From Mesorhizobium sp. CA8 (GTDB taxonomy: Bacteria; Pseudomonadota; Alphaproteobacteria; Rhizobiales; Rhizobiaceae): 64,000 nucleotides of DNA. The DNA lies in the NCBI RefSeq assembly GCF_020164955.1, contig NZ_JAIUHG010000013.1, forward strand, positions 62,001 through 126,000, written 5' to 3'. Of the stretch, positions 9,382 through 17,650 are shown piece after piece (positions within the stretch are counted from its first letter, which is position 1; each line of letters begins with the position of its first letter). Below the pieces are notes generated by a model, which was not told where the DNA came from, made no database searches, and saw nothing but the letters and a program-made list of their open reading frames with translations. Made by a program: the position numbers and the translations under genes.

Positions 9382-9420
9382 AAAATCGTTATTTTGTATT
9401 GATGTATCGATCTGGTCGAT
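9382..9420. promoter_or_regulatory. Divergent phnW / LysR control region with two inverted repeats
   Basis: The 144-bp gap between phnW and the LysR gene is AT-rich and holds AAAAT-CGTT-ATTTT (9382-9395) and ATCGA-N5-TCGAT (9406-9420). Spaced dyads of this kind are typical LysR operators placed between the regulator and its target. Related sequence occurs before the transporter operon at 1538-1566. Confidence 0.5.
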
Positions 9421-9457
9421 GCTACGAACCTGAACGATAAGCGCCTCCATAGGAGCC

Positions 9458-10333
9458 ATGCGAATGCGCTATGTTCAGCTCAGGGCATTTCACCAGGTCG
9501 CCGTTTCGGGCGGCTTTTCGCGTGCCGCCGAAGCACTCTTCCTCACCCAGCCGGCGATTTCGGACCAAGTGCGCAAGCTGGAGGAAGAGTATGACGTACT
9601 CCTGTTCAACCGGAACAAGAAGCAGGTCACGCTGACAACGCAAGGCCAGAGGCTGCTCGAGATCACGCATCGCATGTTCGAGACCGAACAGCAGGCGCTG
9701 GAGCTTCTGACCGAATCGCGCGCGCTGCGTTCCGGCACATTGCGCATCGTTGCCGACGCGGCGCACCATCTCCTGCATATTCTCGGCGCTTTTCGCGCCC
9801 GTTATCCGGGCGTCCAGGTGTCCCTGCGCTCCGGCAATACCGAGACCGTGATCAGCGGTCTTTACAGTTACGAGGCCGACATCGGCGTTCTTGGTGAGAT
9901 GCCCGCGGGCCGCGATTTCGAGATGCTCAAGCTCAACTCGACGCCGATCATTGCTTTCGTGTCAGCCGATCATCCGCTGTCGGGCAGGAAATCGCTGACG
10001 CTCGGACAGCTCGCGCAGGAGCCGCTCGTGATGCGCGAGCGCGGCTCGAAAACGCGCAAGAAGCTGGAAGATCTGGCCACGGCTTCCAATGTCGAGCTGA
10101 AGCCCGCCATCGAAGCCGAAGGCCGTGAGGCTGTGCGCGAGATCGTCGCCTCCGGAGCCGGCGTCGGTTTCGTCTCGGCTGCGGAGTTCGGCCACGACTC
10201 GCGGCTGGTGCCGATCGCGATCGACGCGCCGGAAACGCTGATGGAGGAAGCGCTGATCTGCCTGCGCGAACGCAGCGGCGGCAAGCTCGTGCGCGCCTTC
10301 CTCGACATGGCCCGCTCGATGTCGGAAGATTGA
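9458..10333 (+). CDS. LysR-family regulator of aminoethylphosphonate catabolism
   Basis: A 291-residue LysR protein. The winged helix-turn-helix is at residues 5-60 (AFHQVAVSGGFSRAAEALFL, then TQPAISDQVRKLEEEY), followed by a linker helix and a periplasmic-binding-like effector domain. It is transcribed divergently from phnW, the standard arrangement for a LysR activator of an adjacent operon, and fits the LysR family recurrent in phnW clusters. ATG at 9458 or 9464 could be used. The effector is probably AEP or an early intermediate (inference). It ends 9 bp from the convergent sugar dehydrogenase gene. Confidence 0.85.
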   Translation: MRMRYVQLRAFHQVAVSGGFSRAAEALFLTQPAISDQVRKLEEEYDVLLFNRNKKQVTLTTQGQRLLEITHRMFETEQQALELLTESRALRSGTLRIVADAAHHLLHILGAFRARYPGVQVSLRSGNTETVISGLYSYEADIGVLGEMPAGRDFEMLKLNSTPIIAFVSADHPLSGRKSLTLGQLAQEPLVMRERGSKTRKKLEDLATASNVELKPAIEAEGREAVREIVASGAGVGFVSAAEFGHDSRLVPIAIDAPETLMEEALICLRERSGGKLVRAFLDMARSMSED

Positions 10334-10342
10334 GCCCGGCTT

Positions 10343-11689
10343 TTACGTGGATCCGGGTGCCGCCGTGGTGACCCGCCACACCGTGTTGCCGACATCGTCG
10401 GCAATCAGCAGCGCGCCGGACTTGTCGACGGCAACGCCGACCGGACGGCCCCTCGCCTCACCCTTGTCGTTGAGGAAGCCGGTGACGACATCCTGCGCCT
10501 TGCCGTTCGGATGCCCGCCGCTGAACGGCACGAAGATCACCTTGTAGCCATTGAAGCGGGAGCGATTCCAGCTGCCATGCTCACCGACAAAGGCGCCGCC
10601 GCGATAGAATTGGGGCAGGTTGCTTGCGGTGTAGAAGGCAAGCCCGAGCGGCGCGACATGCGAGCTCAGCGCGTAGTCCGGCGGGATGGCCTTCGCCACC
10701 ATGTCCGGCCGCTGCGGCATGACGCGAGGATCGACGTGCTGGCCGTAATAACTGTAGGGCCAGCCATAGAAGGCGCCGTCCTTCACGGACGTCATGTAGT
10801 CCGGCACCAGGTTCGGCCCGAGCTCGTCGCGCTCGTTGACCACCGTCCAAAGCGCCTTGCTTTCAGGTTCGAACGTCAGGCCGTTGGGATTGCGCAGACC
10901 GCTGGCGAAAATGCGCGAGCGGCCGGTGGCGCGGTCGACCTCCCAGATCGCAGCGCGGTCCTTCTCGGCCTGGATGCCGTTCTCGGTGATGTTGGAGTTC
11001 GAGCCGACGCCGACATAGAGCAGCGAACCGTCTGGGCTCGCCACCAGGCTCTTCGTCCAGTGGTGATCGATCGGCCCGCCCGGCAGTTCCGTCAGCACCT
11101 TGCCCGGTGCCGTGATCTTGGTGTCGCCCGGCTGATAGGGGTAGCGCACGATGGCATCGGTATTGGCGACATAGAAGTCGTTGCCGACCAGCGCCACGCC
11201 GAAAGGCGCGTTGAGATGGTCGAGGAACACGCCCTGGTAATCCGGCTTGCCGTCGCCATTGGTGTCGCGCAAGAGCGTGATGCGGTTGCTCGGGCCGGTG
11301 TCGCCGCTGGAGGTGACCCAGCTTTCGACCCAACCCATGACGATGTCCTTCGGGCGCTTGACCGATGCTTCGTTCGGCGCCTTGGACTCCACCACCAGGA
11401 TGTCGCCATTGGGCAGCACGTAAACCGAGCGAGGATGCTGAAGCCCCTTGGCCATCGCCTCGATCTGCAGGCCTTGCGCGACGGTCGGCTTTTCATCGTT
11501 TTTCCAACCGACCACCGAGGCTAGATGCATCGGCGGGAACAGGTATTGGTTTATCTCTGGCAGTTTCGGATTTGGGCCAATCTGCGCGTTCGGATCGGTG
11601 TTGTCGTCGCTGCAGCCGGCAACGCCCAGGACCATTGCGCTGCAAAGCGCAGCGGTCGTCCATTTGATTAGGCTATCAAGTCGTCTCAT
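10343..11689 (-). CDS. PQQ-dependent sugar (sorbosone-type) dehydrogenase, lipoprotein
   Basis: A 448-residue beta-propeller dehydrogenase of the soluble glucose/aldose/sorbosone dehydrogenase family. The N-terminus is a lipoprotein signal with lipobox LGVAGC ending near residue 26, so the enzyme should be membrane-anchored in the periplasm. Features visible include DGKPDYQGVFLDHLNAPFGV and GLRNPNGLTFEPESKALW, which carry the conserved Arg-Asn-Pro-x-Gly motif of the PQQ site, and a late GEHGSWNRS. Its start overlaps the end of the DUF2231 gene by 14 bp, so they form an operon. A pqqABCDE operon at 35.1-38.4 kb can supply the cofactor. The sugar or aldehyde substrate is unknown. Confidence 0.8.
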   Translation of the reverse strand: MRRLDSLIKWTTAALCSAMVLGVAGCSDDNTDPNAQIGPNPKLPEINQYLFPPMHLASVVGWKNDEKPTVAQGLQIEAMAKGLQHPRSVYVLPNGDILVVESKAPNEASVKRPKDIVMGWVESWVTSSGDTGPSNRITLLRDTNGDGKPDYQGVFLDHLNAPFGVALVGNDFYVANTDAIVRYPYQPGDTKITAPGKVLTELPGGPIDHHWTKSLVASPDGSLLYVGVGSNSNITENGIQAEKDRAAIWEVDRATGRSRIFASGLRNPNGLTFEPESKALWTVVNERDELGPNLVPDYMTSVKDGAFYGWPYSYYGQHVDPRVMPQRPDMVAKAIPPDYALSSHVAPLGLAFYTASNLPQFYRGGAFVGEHGSWNRSRFNGYKVIFVPFSGGHPNGKAQDVVTGFLNDKGEARGRPVGVAVDKSGALLIADDVGNTVWRVTTAAPGST

Positions 11690-12128
11690 CGGCCACTCCT
11701 ACATGATGGCGATAGACCAGCGCCCAGCCAAGCCAGCCGGTGAAGAGCAGGATGATCACAACTAGCGCCGACAGGATCAGTCCGGTCGGCACGACGGACG
11801 TCCAGGCGTCGCGCGTGTGGATGAGCATGTTGAGGAAGGACAGCACGAGCACGATGAGGTTACCCCCCATGTGCAGCCATGCGGTCGGCTGAGCGCGTAT
11901 CTTGCGGTCCCCAAGAAAGTCGGTAAGCCCGGCGATGGCGGCCAGAATAGCGACAATGACACCCACGGTCAGGAGCCAGGCCGAAAAATTGGCCCAGGTC
12001 ATTTCGGCTGTCTGCCAATAGGCGATATCGGTGATCAAAGTCCCGACGAAACAGGCGATCGGGATAGTGACGAGCATGGGGTGGATGGGATGGCCGGCTA
12101 TGCTTGCCGTGGATCGCGGATTGTCCAT
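11676..12128 (-). CDS. DUF2231 membrane protein
   Basis: A 150-residue integral membrane protein. It has four predicted helices: about residues 17-38 (HPMLVTIPIACFVGTLITDI), 48-70, 84-105 and 117-140. The domain matches DUF2231, often found as a partner of redox or heme proteins. It overlaps the lipoprotein dehydrogenase gene by 14 bp, so the two are probably co-translated. An electron-accepting or anchoring role for the dehydrogenase is only an inference from this coupling. Start ATG at 12128 is the only good candidate. Confidence 0.75.
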   Translation of the reverse strand: MDNPRSTASIAGHPIHPMLVTIPIACFVGTLITDIAYWQTAEMTWANFSAWLLTVGVIVAILAAIAGLTDFLGDRKIRAQPTAWLHMGGNLIVLVLSFLNMLIHTRDAWTSVVPTGLILSALVVIILLFTGWLGWALVYRHHVGVADETT

Positions 12129-12268
12129 GCGGAGGCTCCTTTCCGCGCTGCTGCTTGGATGTAACAGCGCGAAAACGCGAATGTTCCGCTGGAAAATCTA
12201 CCGCTCACCAGAAGGTGAACGAACCGGTTGCCAGCCCAGGCTACCGCCGGGTAGCCCTCGCGGCCTCG

Positions 12269-13645
12269 TCAGTTCCGCGGATGGACCTGCGGCAGGGCGG
12301 CGTCGAGCGAACGCTCGAACGCATCGACCAACGCGTCGACCTGCGCCTCGGTGATGATCAGCGGCGGACAGAAGGCGATCGCGTCGCTCATGTTGCGCGA
12401 GATCACGCCGTTCTGCTGCAGGAAGCCGTTGACCAGCGCGCCGAGCGCGGCTGGCTTGCCCCAGGGCGCCTTGGTCGCCTTGTCGGCGACAAGCTCGACG
12501 GCGGCGATGAGACCGACGCCGCGCACCTCGCCCACCAGCGGATGCGAGGCGAGTTGGCGCAACCGCGCCTGCAGATGCGCGCCGACCTTGCGCGCATTGC
12601 CGACCAGGTCGCGCTCCTCGATCAGCTTGATGTTCTCCAGCGCGACGGCCGCGGCGACCGGATGGCCGCCGCCGGTGAAGCCGTGGCCGAAGGTGCCGAT
12701 GCGGTCGCTCTCGTCGGCGATCGGCTCGAACACACGATCGTTGATCAGCAGCGCCGAGATCGGCAGGTAGGAGGACGAAATCTGCTTCGACAGCACCATG
12801 ATGTCCGGCTTGACGCCGAAGGTCTGCGAACCGAACATCTCGCCGGTGCGGCCGAAGCCGCAGATCACCTCGTCGGCGACCAACAGGATGTCGTGTTTCG
12901 CCAGCACCGCCTGGATCTTTTCCCAATAACCGGCAGGCGGCACGACGACGCCGCCGGCGCCCATGACCGGCTCGCCGATGAAGGCGGCGATCGTTTCAGG
13001 CCCCTCGGCTAGGATGAGCTTTTCCAGTTCGTCGGCGAGCCGCGCGGAAAACTGTTCCTCGCTCTCGCCGGGCTCGGCGTCGCGCCAGTGATGCGGGGTC
13101 GAGGTGTGCAGGATGTTGGCGATCGGCAGGTCAAAGGAGAGATGGTTGTTGGGCAGCCCAGTCAGGCTCGCCGAGGCGATGGTGACGCCATGGTAGCCGC
13201 GCTTGCGGCTGATGATCTTCTTGCGCGCCGGCTGGCCAAGCGCGTTCGACCGGTACCAGATCATCTTGATCGCGGTGTCATTGGCCTCAGAGCCGGAATT
13301 GGTGAAATAGGCCTTGCTCATCGGCACTGGCGCCATCTGCACCAGCTTCTCCGCAAGATCGATCAACGGTGAATGCGCTTTCGAGCCGAAGTCGTGATAG
13401 AAGGGCAGCTTCGACATTTGTTTTGTCGCCGCTTCGACTAGCCGCTTTTCCGAAAAACCGACGGCGACGCTCCACAGGCCCGCCATCGCCTCGATGTAGC
13501 GGTTGCCGGCAATGTCCTCGACATAGATGCCGTCGCCCTTTTCGATGACTAGCGGTCCGGTTTCCTGATGCTTGCGGGCGTTGGTATAGCCATGCATGTG
13601 ATAGCGGATGTCGCGGGCTTCAGGGGAATTCGGTGTGGCGTCCAT
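12269..13645 (-). CDS. Class III aminotransferase (omega-amino acid/amine type)
   Basis: A 458-residue PLP-dependent fold-type I aminotransferase. Visible are the SGSEANDTAIKMIWY cofactor loop, GYHGVT, the Asp of LLVADEVICGFGRTG, and the Schiff-base Lys in VLSKQISSSYLP. The sequence is of the type annotated as omega-amino acid:pyruvate or putrescine/taurine aminotransferase. It stands alone on the minus strand and is divergent from an FAD oxidase gene at 13851. The 205-bp gap between them presumably holds both promoters. The true amine substrate cannot be told from sequence. Confidence 0.85.
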   Translation of the reverse strand: MDATPNSPEARDIRYHMHGYTNARKHQETGPLVIEKGDGIYVEDIAGNRYIEAMAGLWSVAVGFSEKRLVEAATKQMSKLPFYHDFGSKAHSPLIDLAEKLVQMAPVPMSKAYFTNSGSEANDTAIKMIWYRSNALGQPARKKIISRKRGYHGVTIASASLTGLPNNHLSFDLPIANILHTSTPHHWRDAEPGESEEQFSARLADELEKLILAEGPETIAAFIGEPVMGAGGVVVPPAGYWEKIQAVLAKHDILLVADEVICGFGRTGEMFGSQTFGVKPDIMVLSKQISSSYLPISALLINDRVFEPIADESDRIGTFGHGFTGGGHPVAAAVALENIKLIEERDLVGNARKVGAHLQARLRQLASHPLVGEVRGVGLIAAVELVADKATKAPWGKPAALGALVNGFLQQNGVISRNMSDAIAFCPPLIITEAQVDALVDAFERSLDAALPQVHPRN

Positions 13646-13850
13646 CGTGGTGGCTCCTGTCGGCAGGCGTCCAAAGCGGAAATAGGACCGCCTCTCTGGT
13701 TGAGAAGTCCGAAGATTCCGCCTTGCATTGTGGCGGTTGATGCCTCATCGCGCTGGCTGATCGCAAGAGCCGCGATGTCGGGATCGATAGCGCCAACAAG
13801 CCTCGGACTGTCTCGGCAATGATGTAAATGACGCGCAGCAGGATCAGGGC

Positions 13851-15008
13851 ATGGAACAGGTCGATTGCATCATCGCGGGTGCCGGCGTGATCGGTCTGGC
13901 GATCGCGCGCAAATTGGCGGCGCTTGGTCTCGAAACCCTGATCGTCGAAGCGGCGGACGCCATCGGCACCGAAACGAGTTCGCGCAATTCCGAAGTCATC
14001 CACGCCGGCATCCATTACCCGCAGGGTTCGCTGAAAGCCCGGCTCTGCCTACCGGGACGCGACATGCTCTACCGCTACTGCGCCGAACGTTCGATCCCGC
14101 ACCGCCGCACGGGCAAGCTGATCGTCGCGACCGACGAGACGCAGGAACCGGTGCTGGCCGCCATCCGCGCCAATGCCAACGCCTGCGGTGTCGATGACCT
14201 GCGCTTCCTTACCGCTGAGGAGGCACAAGCGCTGGAGCCGGCGCTGCATTGCACCGCCGCGCTGCTGTCACCCTCGACCGGCATTGTCGACAGCCACGGG
14301 CTGATGCTTGCCCTGCTCGGCGATGCCGAGGAGAGCGGCGCAATGCTGTCGCTCAATACCCGCATCGTTTCCGGCCGCATCGAGGCCGACCGCGTCGTGC
14401 TGGAGACGATGGATTCCGCGAGCGGCGCAGAGTTCGAGATCGCCGCACCGCGCTTCATCAACGCGGCCGGTCTCGGCGCGGTCACGCTTGCCGGCTCGAT
14501 CGAAGGCTTCGGCCGGCAATTCCTACCGGCGCTTCGCCTCGCCAAGGGCAATTATTTCTCGATTGCCGGGCGGGCGCCGTTTTCACATCTTGTCTATCCC
14601 GTGCCCGAGCCCGACGGACTTGGCGTCCATCTGACCCTTGACCTTGCCGGCACCGCCCGTTTCGGGCCTGATGTCGAATGGACGGACACAATCGATTATC
14701 GCGTCGATCCGGCGCGCGGCGAGCGCTTCTATGCCGAAATCCGCAGATACTGGCCCGACCTGGCCGACGACAGCCTGCAGGCAGCCTATAGCGGCATCCG
14801 GCCGAAATTGTCAGGCCCGGGCGACGCCAACAGCGACTTCGTGATCCAGGATGCCGAGACGCACGGCATCGGTGGCCTAGTCAACCTCTTCGGCATCGAA
14901 AGTCCCGGCCTGACCTCCAGCCTGGCGATCGCCGACCATGTGGCCCGGTCCCTGACGCCGAAAATCACCCAAGGCGGCGGGCATGCCACTTCAGGTGATC
15001 GTCCATGA
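13851..15008 (+). CDS. FAD-dependent oxidoreductase, L-2-hydroxyglutarate oxidase-like
   Basis: A 385-residue flavoprotein of the DAO/LhgO family. The FAD motif [20 protein letters not shown] starts at residue 7, followed by Glu in IVEAAD, the family motif [15 protein letters not shown], and a C-terminal [18 protein letters not shown]. These features point to oxidation of an alpha-hydroxy acid such as L-2-hydroxyglutarate with a quinone or oxygen acceptor. The last 44 bp overlap the end of the opposing S-formylglutathione hydrolase gene, so the two are convergent and overlapping. The pairing with the divergent aminotransferase could mean a shared amine/dicarboxylate route (inference). Confidence 0.8.
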   Translation: MEQVDCIIAGAGVIGLAIARKLAALGLETLIVEAADAIGTETSSRNSEVIHAGIHYPQGSLKARLCLPGRDMLYRYCAERSIPHRRTGKLIVATDETQEPVLAAIRANANACGVDDLRFLTAEEAQALEPALHCTAALLSPSTGIVDSHGLMLALLGDAEESGAMLSLNTRIVSGRIEADRVVLETMDSASGAEFEIAAPRFINAAGLGAVTLAGSIEGFGRQFLPALRLAKGNYFSIAGRAPFSHLVYPVPEPDGLGVHLTLDLAGTARFGPDVEWTDTIDYRVDPARGERFYAEIRRYWPDLADDSLQAAYSGIRPKLSGPGDANSDFVIQDAETHGIGGLVNLFGIESPGLTSSLAIADHVARSLTPKITQGGGHATSGDRP

Positions 15009-15798
15009 AGGTCGAGATGAAGTTGTAAGAATGATCGTAGCCTTCCTGCACGCGCAGGGTGAGGTCGATTCCTGCCTTCTTGCAGGCCTCGTCGAGCAGC
15101 CATGGGCGGAGGCCATCCTGCAGAAAGCCGTCCGCCGCGCCCTGGTCGACGAGGAATTCCGGATATCGCTTGCCGTCCTCGATCAGCAGCGTCGCGTCAT
15201 AGGCGCGCCAGCTCTTTTCGTCCGCTCCGAGATACTTCTCGAATGCCGGCCGCGACCAGCCGGCCGTCGACGGCTGCACGATCGGCGCGAAGGCCGAGCA
15301 GCTCCGGTAGCGCTCGGGATTTTTGAGCGCGATCGTCAGCGCGCCATGTCCGCCCATCGAATGGCCGAAGATCGCCTGGCGCGACATGTCAACCGGAAAA
15401 TTGGCGCCGACGAGCGCCGGCAATTCCTCGGCTATATAGGAATACATGCGCTAATTCTCCGCATAAGGCTCTTGCGTCGCATCGAGGTAGAAGCCGGCGC
15501 CGCAGCCGAACTGCCAATTGTCCTTCTCGTCCGGAACGTCGGCTCCGCGCGGGCTGGTGTCGGGACACACGATGATCAGCCCGAGCTCGGATGCCATCCG
15601 CCGGTACTCGCCCTTCTCCATGACATTTGCGTGCGTGCAGGTAAGGCCCGACAGGTACCACAGGACCGGGAGCCGCCCATCCTTGGCCTGCGGCGGCATG
15701 AACACAGCAAAGGTCATGTCGCAGGCGCAGACTTCGGAAGCGTGCGAATAGACGCCCTGGATTCCGCCATGCGATTTCGATGTGGAAACGACCTTCAT
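14965..15798 (-). pseudogene. fghA: S-formylglutathione hydrolase interrupted by an in-frame amber codon
   Basis: Two reading frames in the same phase together make a full-length S-formylglutathione hydrolase of 277 codons. The first (15451-15798) starts MKVVSTSKSHGGIQGVYSH and contains LWYLSGLTCTHANVMEKGEY. The second (14965-15447) contains the nucleophile elbow FGHSMGGHGA and the catalytic His in EGYDHSYNFI. They are separated by one TAG at 15451-15453, inside a motif that in the family normally reads Tyr followed by Arg-Met-Tyr-Ser. There is no frameshift or missing residue. The enzyme would complete glutathione-dependent formaldehyde oxidation. It is a recent nonsense mutation, a suppressed stop, or a sequencing error. 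Restart at ATG 15447 would give only the C-terminal half. Confidence 0.85.
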
Positions 15799-16118
15799 CG
15801 GCTCTGTCTTTCGTCAGCAAATCTCGATCCGGCATAACCGCCGGCCGGGACTCACGCAACCTGCGCCTCGCAAAACTATCAAGGCGATGAATAGGCCGGC
15901 ACCGGTAGCCTGCCGGACCAACACTGGCCTGTGCCGCCAGGAGCCGCCCAGTGCCGACTGCGGCCATCGAGCGTCGCCGCAAAGCTCTCCGCTATCGATG
16001 CGTCGCCAAGGCGAGGACCTGCGCGTTATCCGATTATCTGAACGCCCTTTAGCTTTCCTTGTTTGAGCCCGCCAGCAGCGGGAGTAATAGTCGCGTCGGA
16101 ATTCGTGAGGAGGAGACG
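15799..16118. other. Intergenic region between divergent fghA and aldehyde dehydrogenase genes
   Basis: These 320 bp separate two divergently transcribed genes and should carry both promoters. I see no conserved coding frame, no RNA gene and no clear operator. The last 15 bases give the strong ribosome site GAGGAGGAGACG for the gene at 16119. Confidence 0.5.
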
Positions 16119-17615
16119 ATGACGCTGAACTTCGACCCGAGGGCGAAGGCCGCCACGCTCTACCATGGCGAATTCCGGCCGATGTTCATCGGCGGCAAGT
16201 GGGTCGCAGCGCAATCCGGCGAGGAGATGCAGGCGCTGAACCCGGCGACGGGCGAAGTGCTGGCCACCGTGCCGCGCGGCGGAGCCGCGGATATCGACGC
16301 GGCGGTGGCCGCGGCGCGCGCCGCCTTCGAAGGCCCATGGTCGAAATTCTCCCCTTACGAGCGGCAATGCGTGCTTCTGCGGATCGCCGACCTGTTCGAG
16401 AAGCATTGGGAAGAGCTCAGCGTTTCCGACACGCTCGACATGGGGTTGCCGATCACCCGCACGCTTGCCAACCGGCGCCGGGTCATCGGCATGCTGCGCT
16501 TCTATGGCGGCATGGCGACCGCGCTGCATGGCGAGACGATCGACAATTCCATACCCGGCGAGATCGTCTCCTTCACCCGGCGCGAGCCGGTCGGCGTCGT
16601 CGGCGCGATCATCCCTTGGAATGCGCCCACCGCCGCCTCGATCTGGAAGATCGCGCCGGCTCTGGCAACCGGCTGCACCATCGTGCTGAAGCCGTCGGAG
16701 GATGCCTCGCTGACGCCGCTCTTGATCGCGAAGCTGATGCAGGAGGCCGGCGTCCCCGACGGCGTCGTCAACGTCGTCACCGGGACGGGCGCCGAGGCCG
16801 GCGCGCGGCTTGCCGAGCACCCGGACGTCAACAAGATCGTCTTCACGGGCTCGACGCTGACCGGCCAGGCGATCGCCCGCGCCGGCGTCGCCAACCTCAA
16901 GCGCGTTTCGCTGGAGCTCGGCGGCAAGTCGCCGATCATCGTCTGCCGCGACGCCGATATCGACAAGGCCGTGCCGGTCGCGGCGATGGCGGTGTTCGTG
17001 CATTCCGGTCAGATCTGCATTGCCGGCTCACGCCTGTTCGTGGCGCGCGAGATCCATGACGAGTTCGTGCGTCGGGTTGCCGACTTCACCGGCAAGCTTC
17101 GCATCGGCCATGGCATCGAGGCGGAGACCGAAATCGGGCCGCTGATCAATGCAAGGCAGGCCGGCAAAGTGGAAGGCTACATCAAGGCGGGCAGCGACGA
17201 AGGCGCCAAACTGGTCGCCGGCGGCTCAAGGCTGACGGGCGAGCTCTATGACGGCGGCAATTTTATCGCCCCGACCGTCTTCGGCGCGGTCTCTGACAAG
17301 ATGACCATCGCGCGCGAAGAAATCTTCGGGCCGGTCATCTCGGCCATGCCTTTCGACACGCTGGATGAGGTTGTCGCGCGCGCCAACGCAACGCCTTACG
17401 GCCTTGCGGCCGGCATCTTCACCACCAATCTCGGCACCGCGCACAAGCTTGCGCGCCGCGTCAAGGCCGGCTCGGTCTGGGTCAACATGTACCATGCCAT
17501 CGATCCGGCCGTGCCGTTCGGCGGTATGAAGATGTCCGGCTACGGCCGCGAGGGCGGCGTCGAGCATCTGCACGAATATCTGGAGACGAAGGCGGTCTGG
17601 ATCCAGACAGATTGA
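16119..17615 (+). CDS. NAD(P)-dependent aldehyde dehydrogenase
   Basis: A 498-residue aldehyde dehydrogenase with the usual order of motifs: the nucleotide-binding stretch VGVVGAIIPWNAP, GSTLTGQAIA, the catalytic Glu in LELGGKSPI, and the catalytic Cys in HSGQICIAGSRLF. The start at 16119 is set by the ribosome site GAGGAGGAGACG; the frame is open to 16059. The sequence belongs to the broad betaine/phenylacetaldehyde-like group, so the substrate is open. The next gene, maleylacetate reductase, is convergent with it and 35 bp away, so the two do not share an operon. Confidence 0.85.
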   Translation: MTLNFDPRAKAATLYHGEFRPMFIGGKWVAAQSGEEMQALNPATGEVLATVPRGGAADIDAAVAAARAAFEGPWSKFSPYERQCVLLRIADLFEKHWEELSVSDTLDMGLPITRTLANRRRVIGMLRFYGGMATALHGETIDNSIPGEIVSFTRREPVGVVGAIIPWNAPTAASIWKIAPALATGCTIVLKPSEDASLTPLLIAKLMQEAGVPDGVVNVVTGTGAEAGARLAEHPDVNKIVFTGSTLTGQAIARAGVANLKRVSLELGGKSPIIVCRDADIDKAVPVAAMAVFVHSGQICIAGSRLFVAREIHDEFVRRVADFTGKLRIGHGIEAETEIGPLINARQAGKVEGYIKAGSDEGAKLVAGGSRLTGELYDGGNFIAPTVFGAVSDKMTIAREEIFGPVISAMPFDTLDEVVARANATPYGLAAGIFTTNLGTAHKLARRVKAGSVWVNMYHAIDPAVPFGGMKMSGYGREGGVEHLHEYLETKAVWIQTD

Positions 17616-17650
17616 TGTTCAGGTGAGTCCGGCCTGCGACGCTCGGTTTC

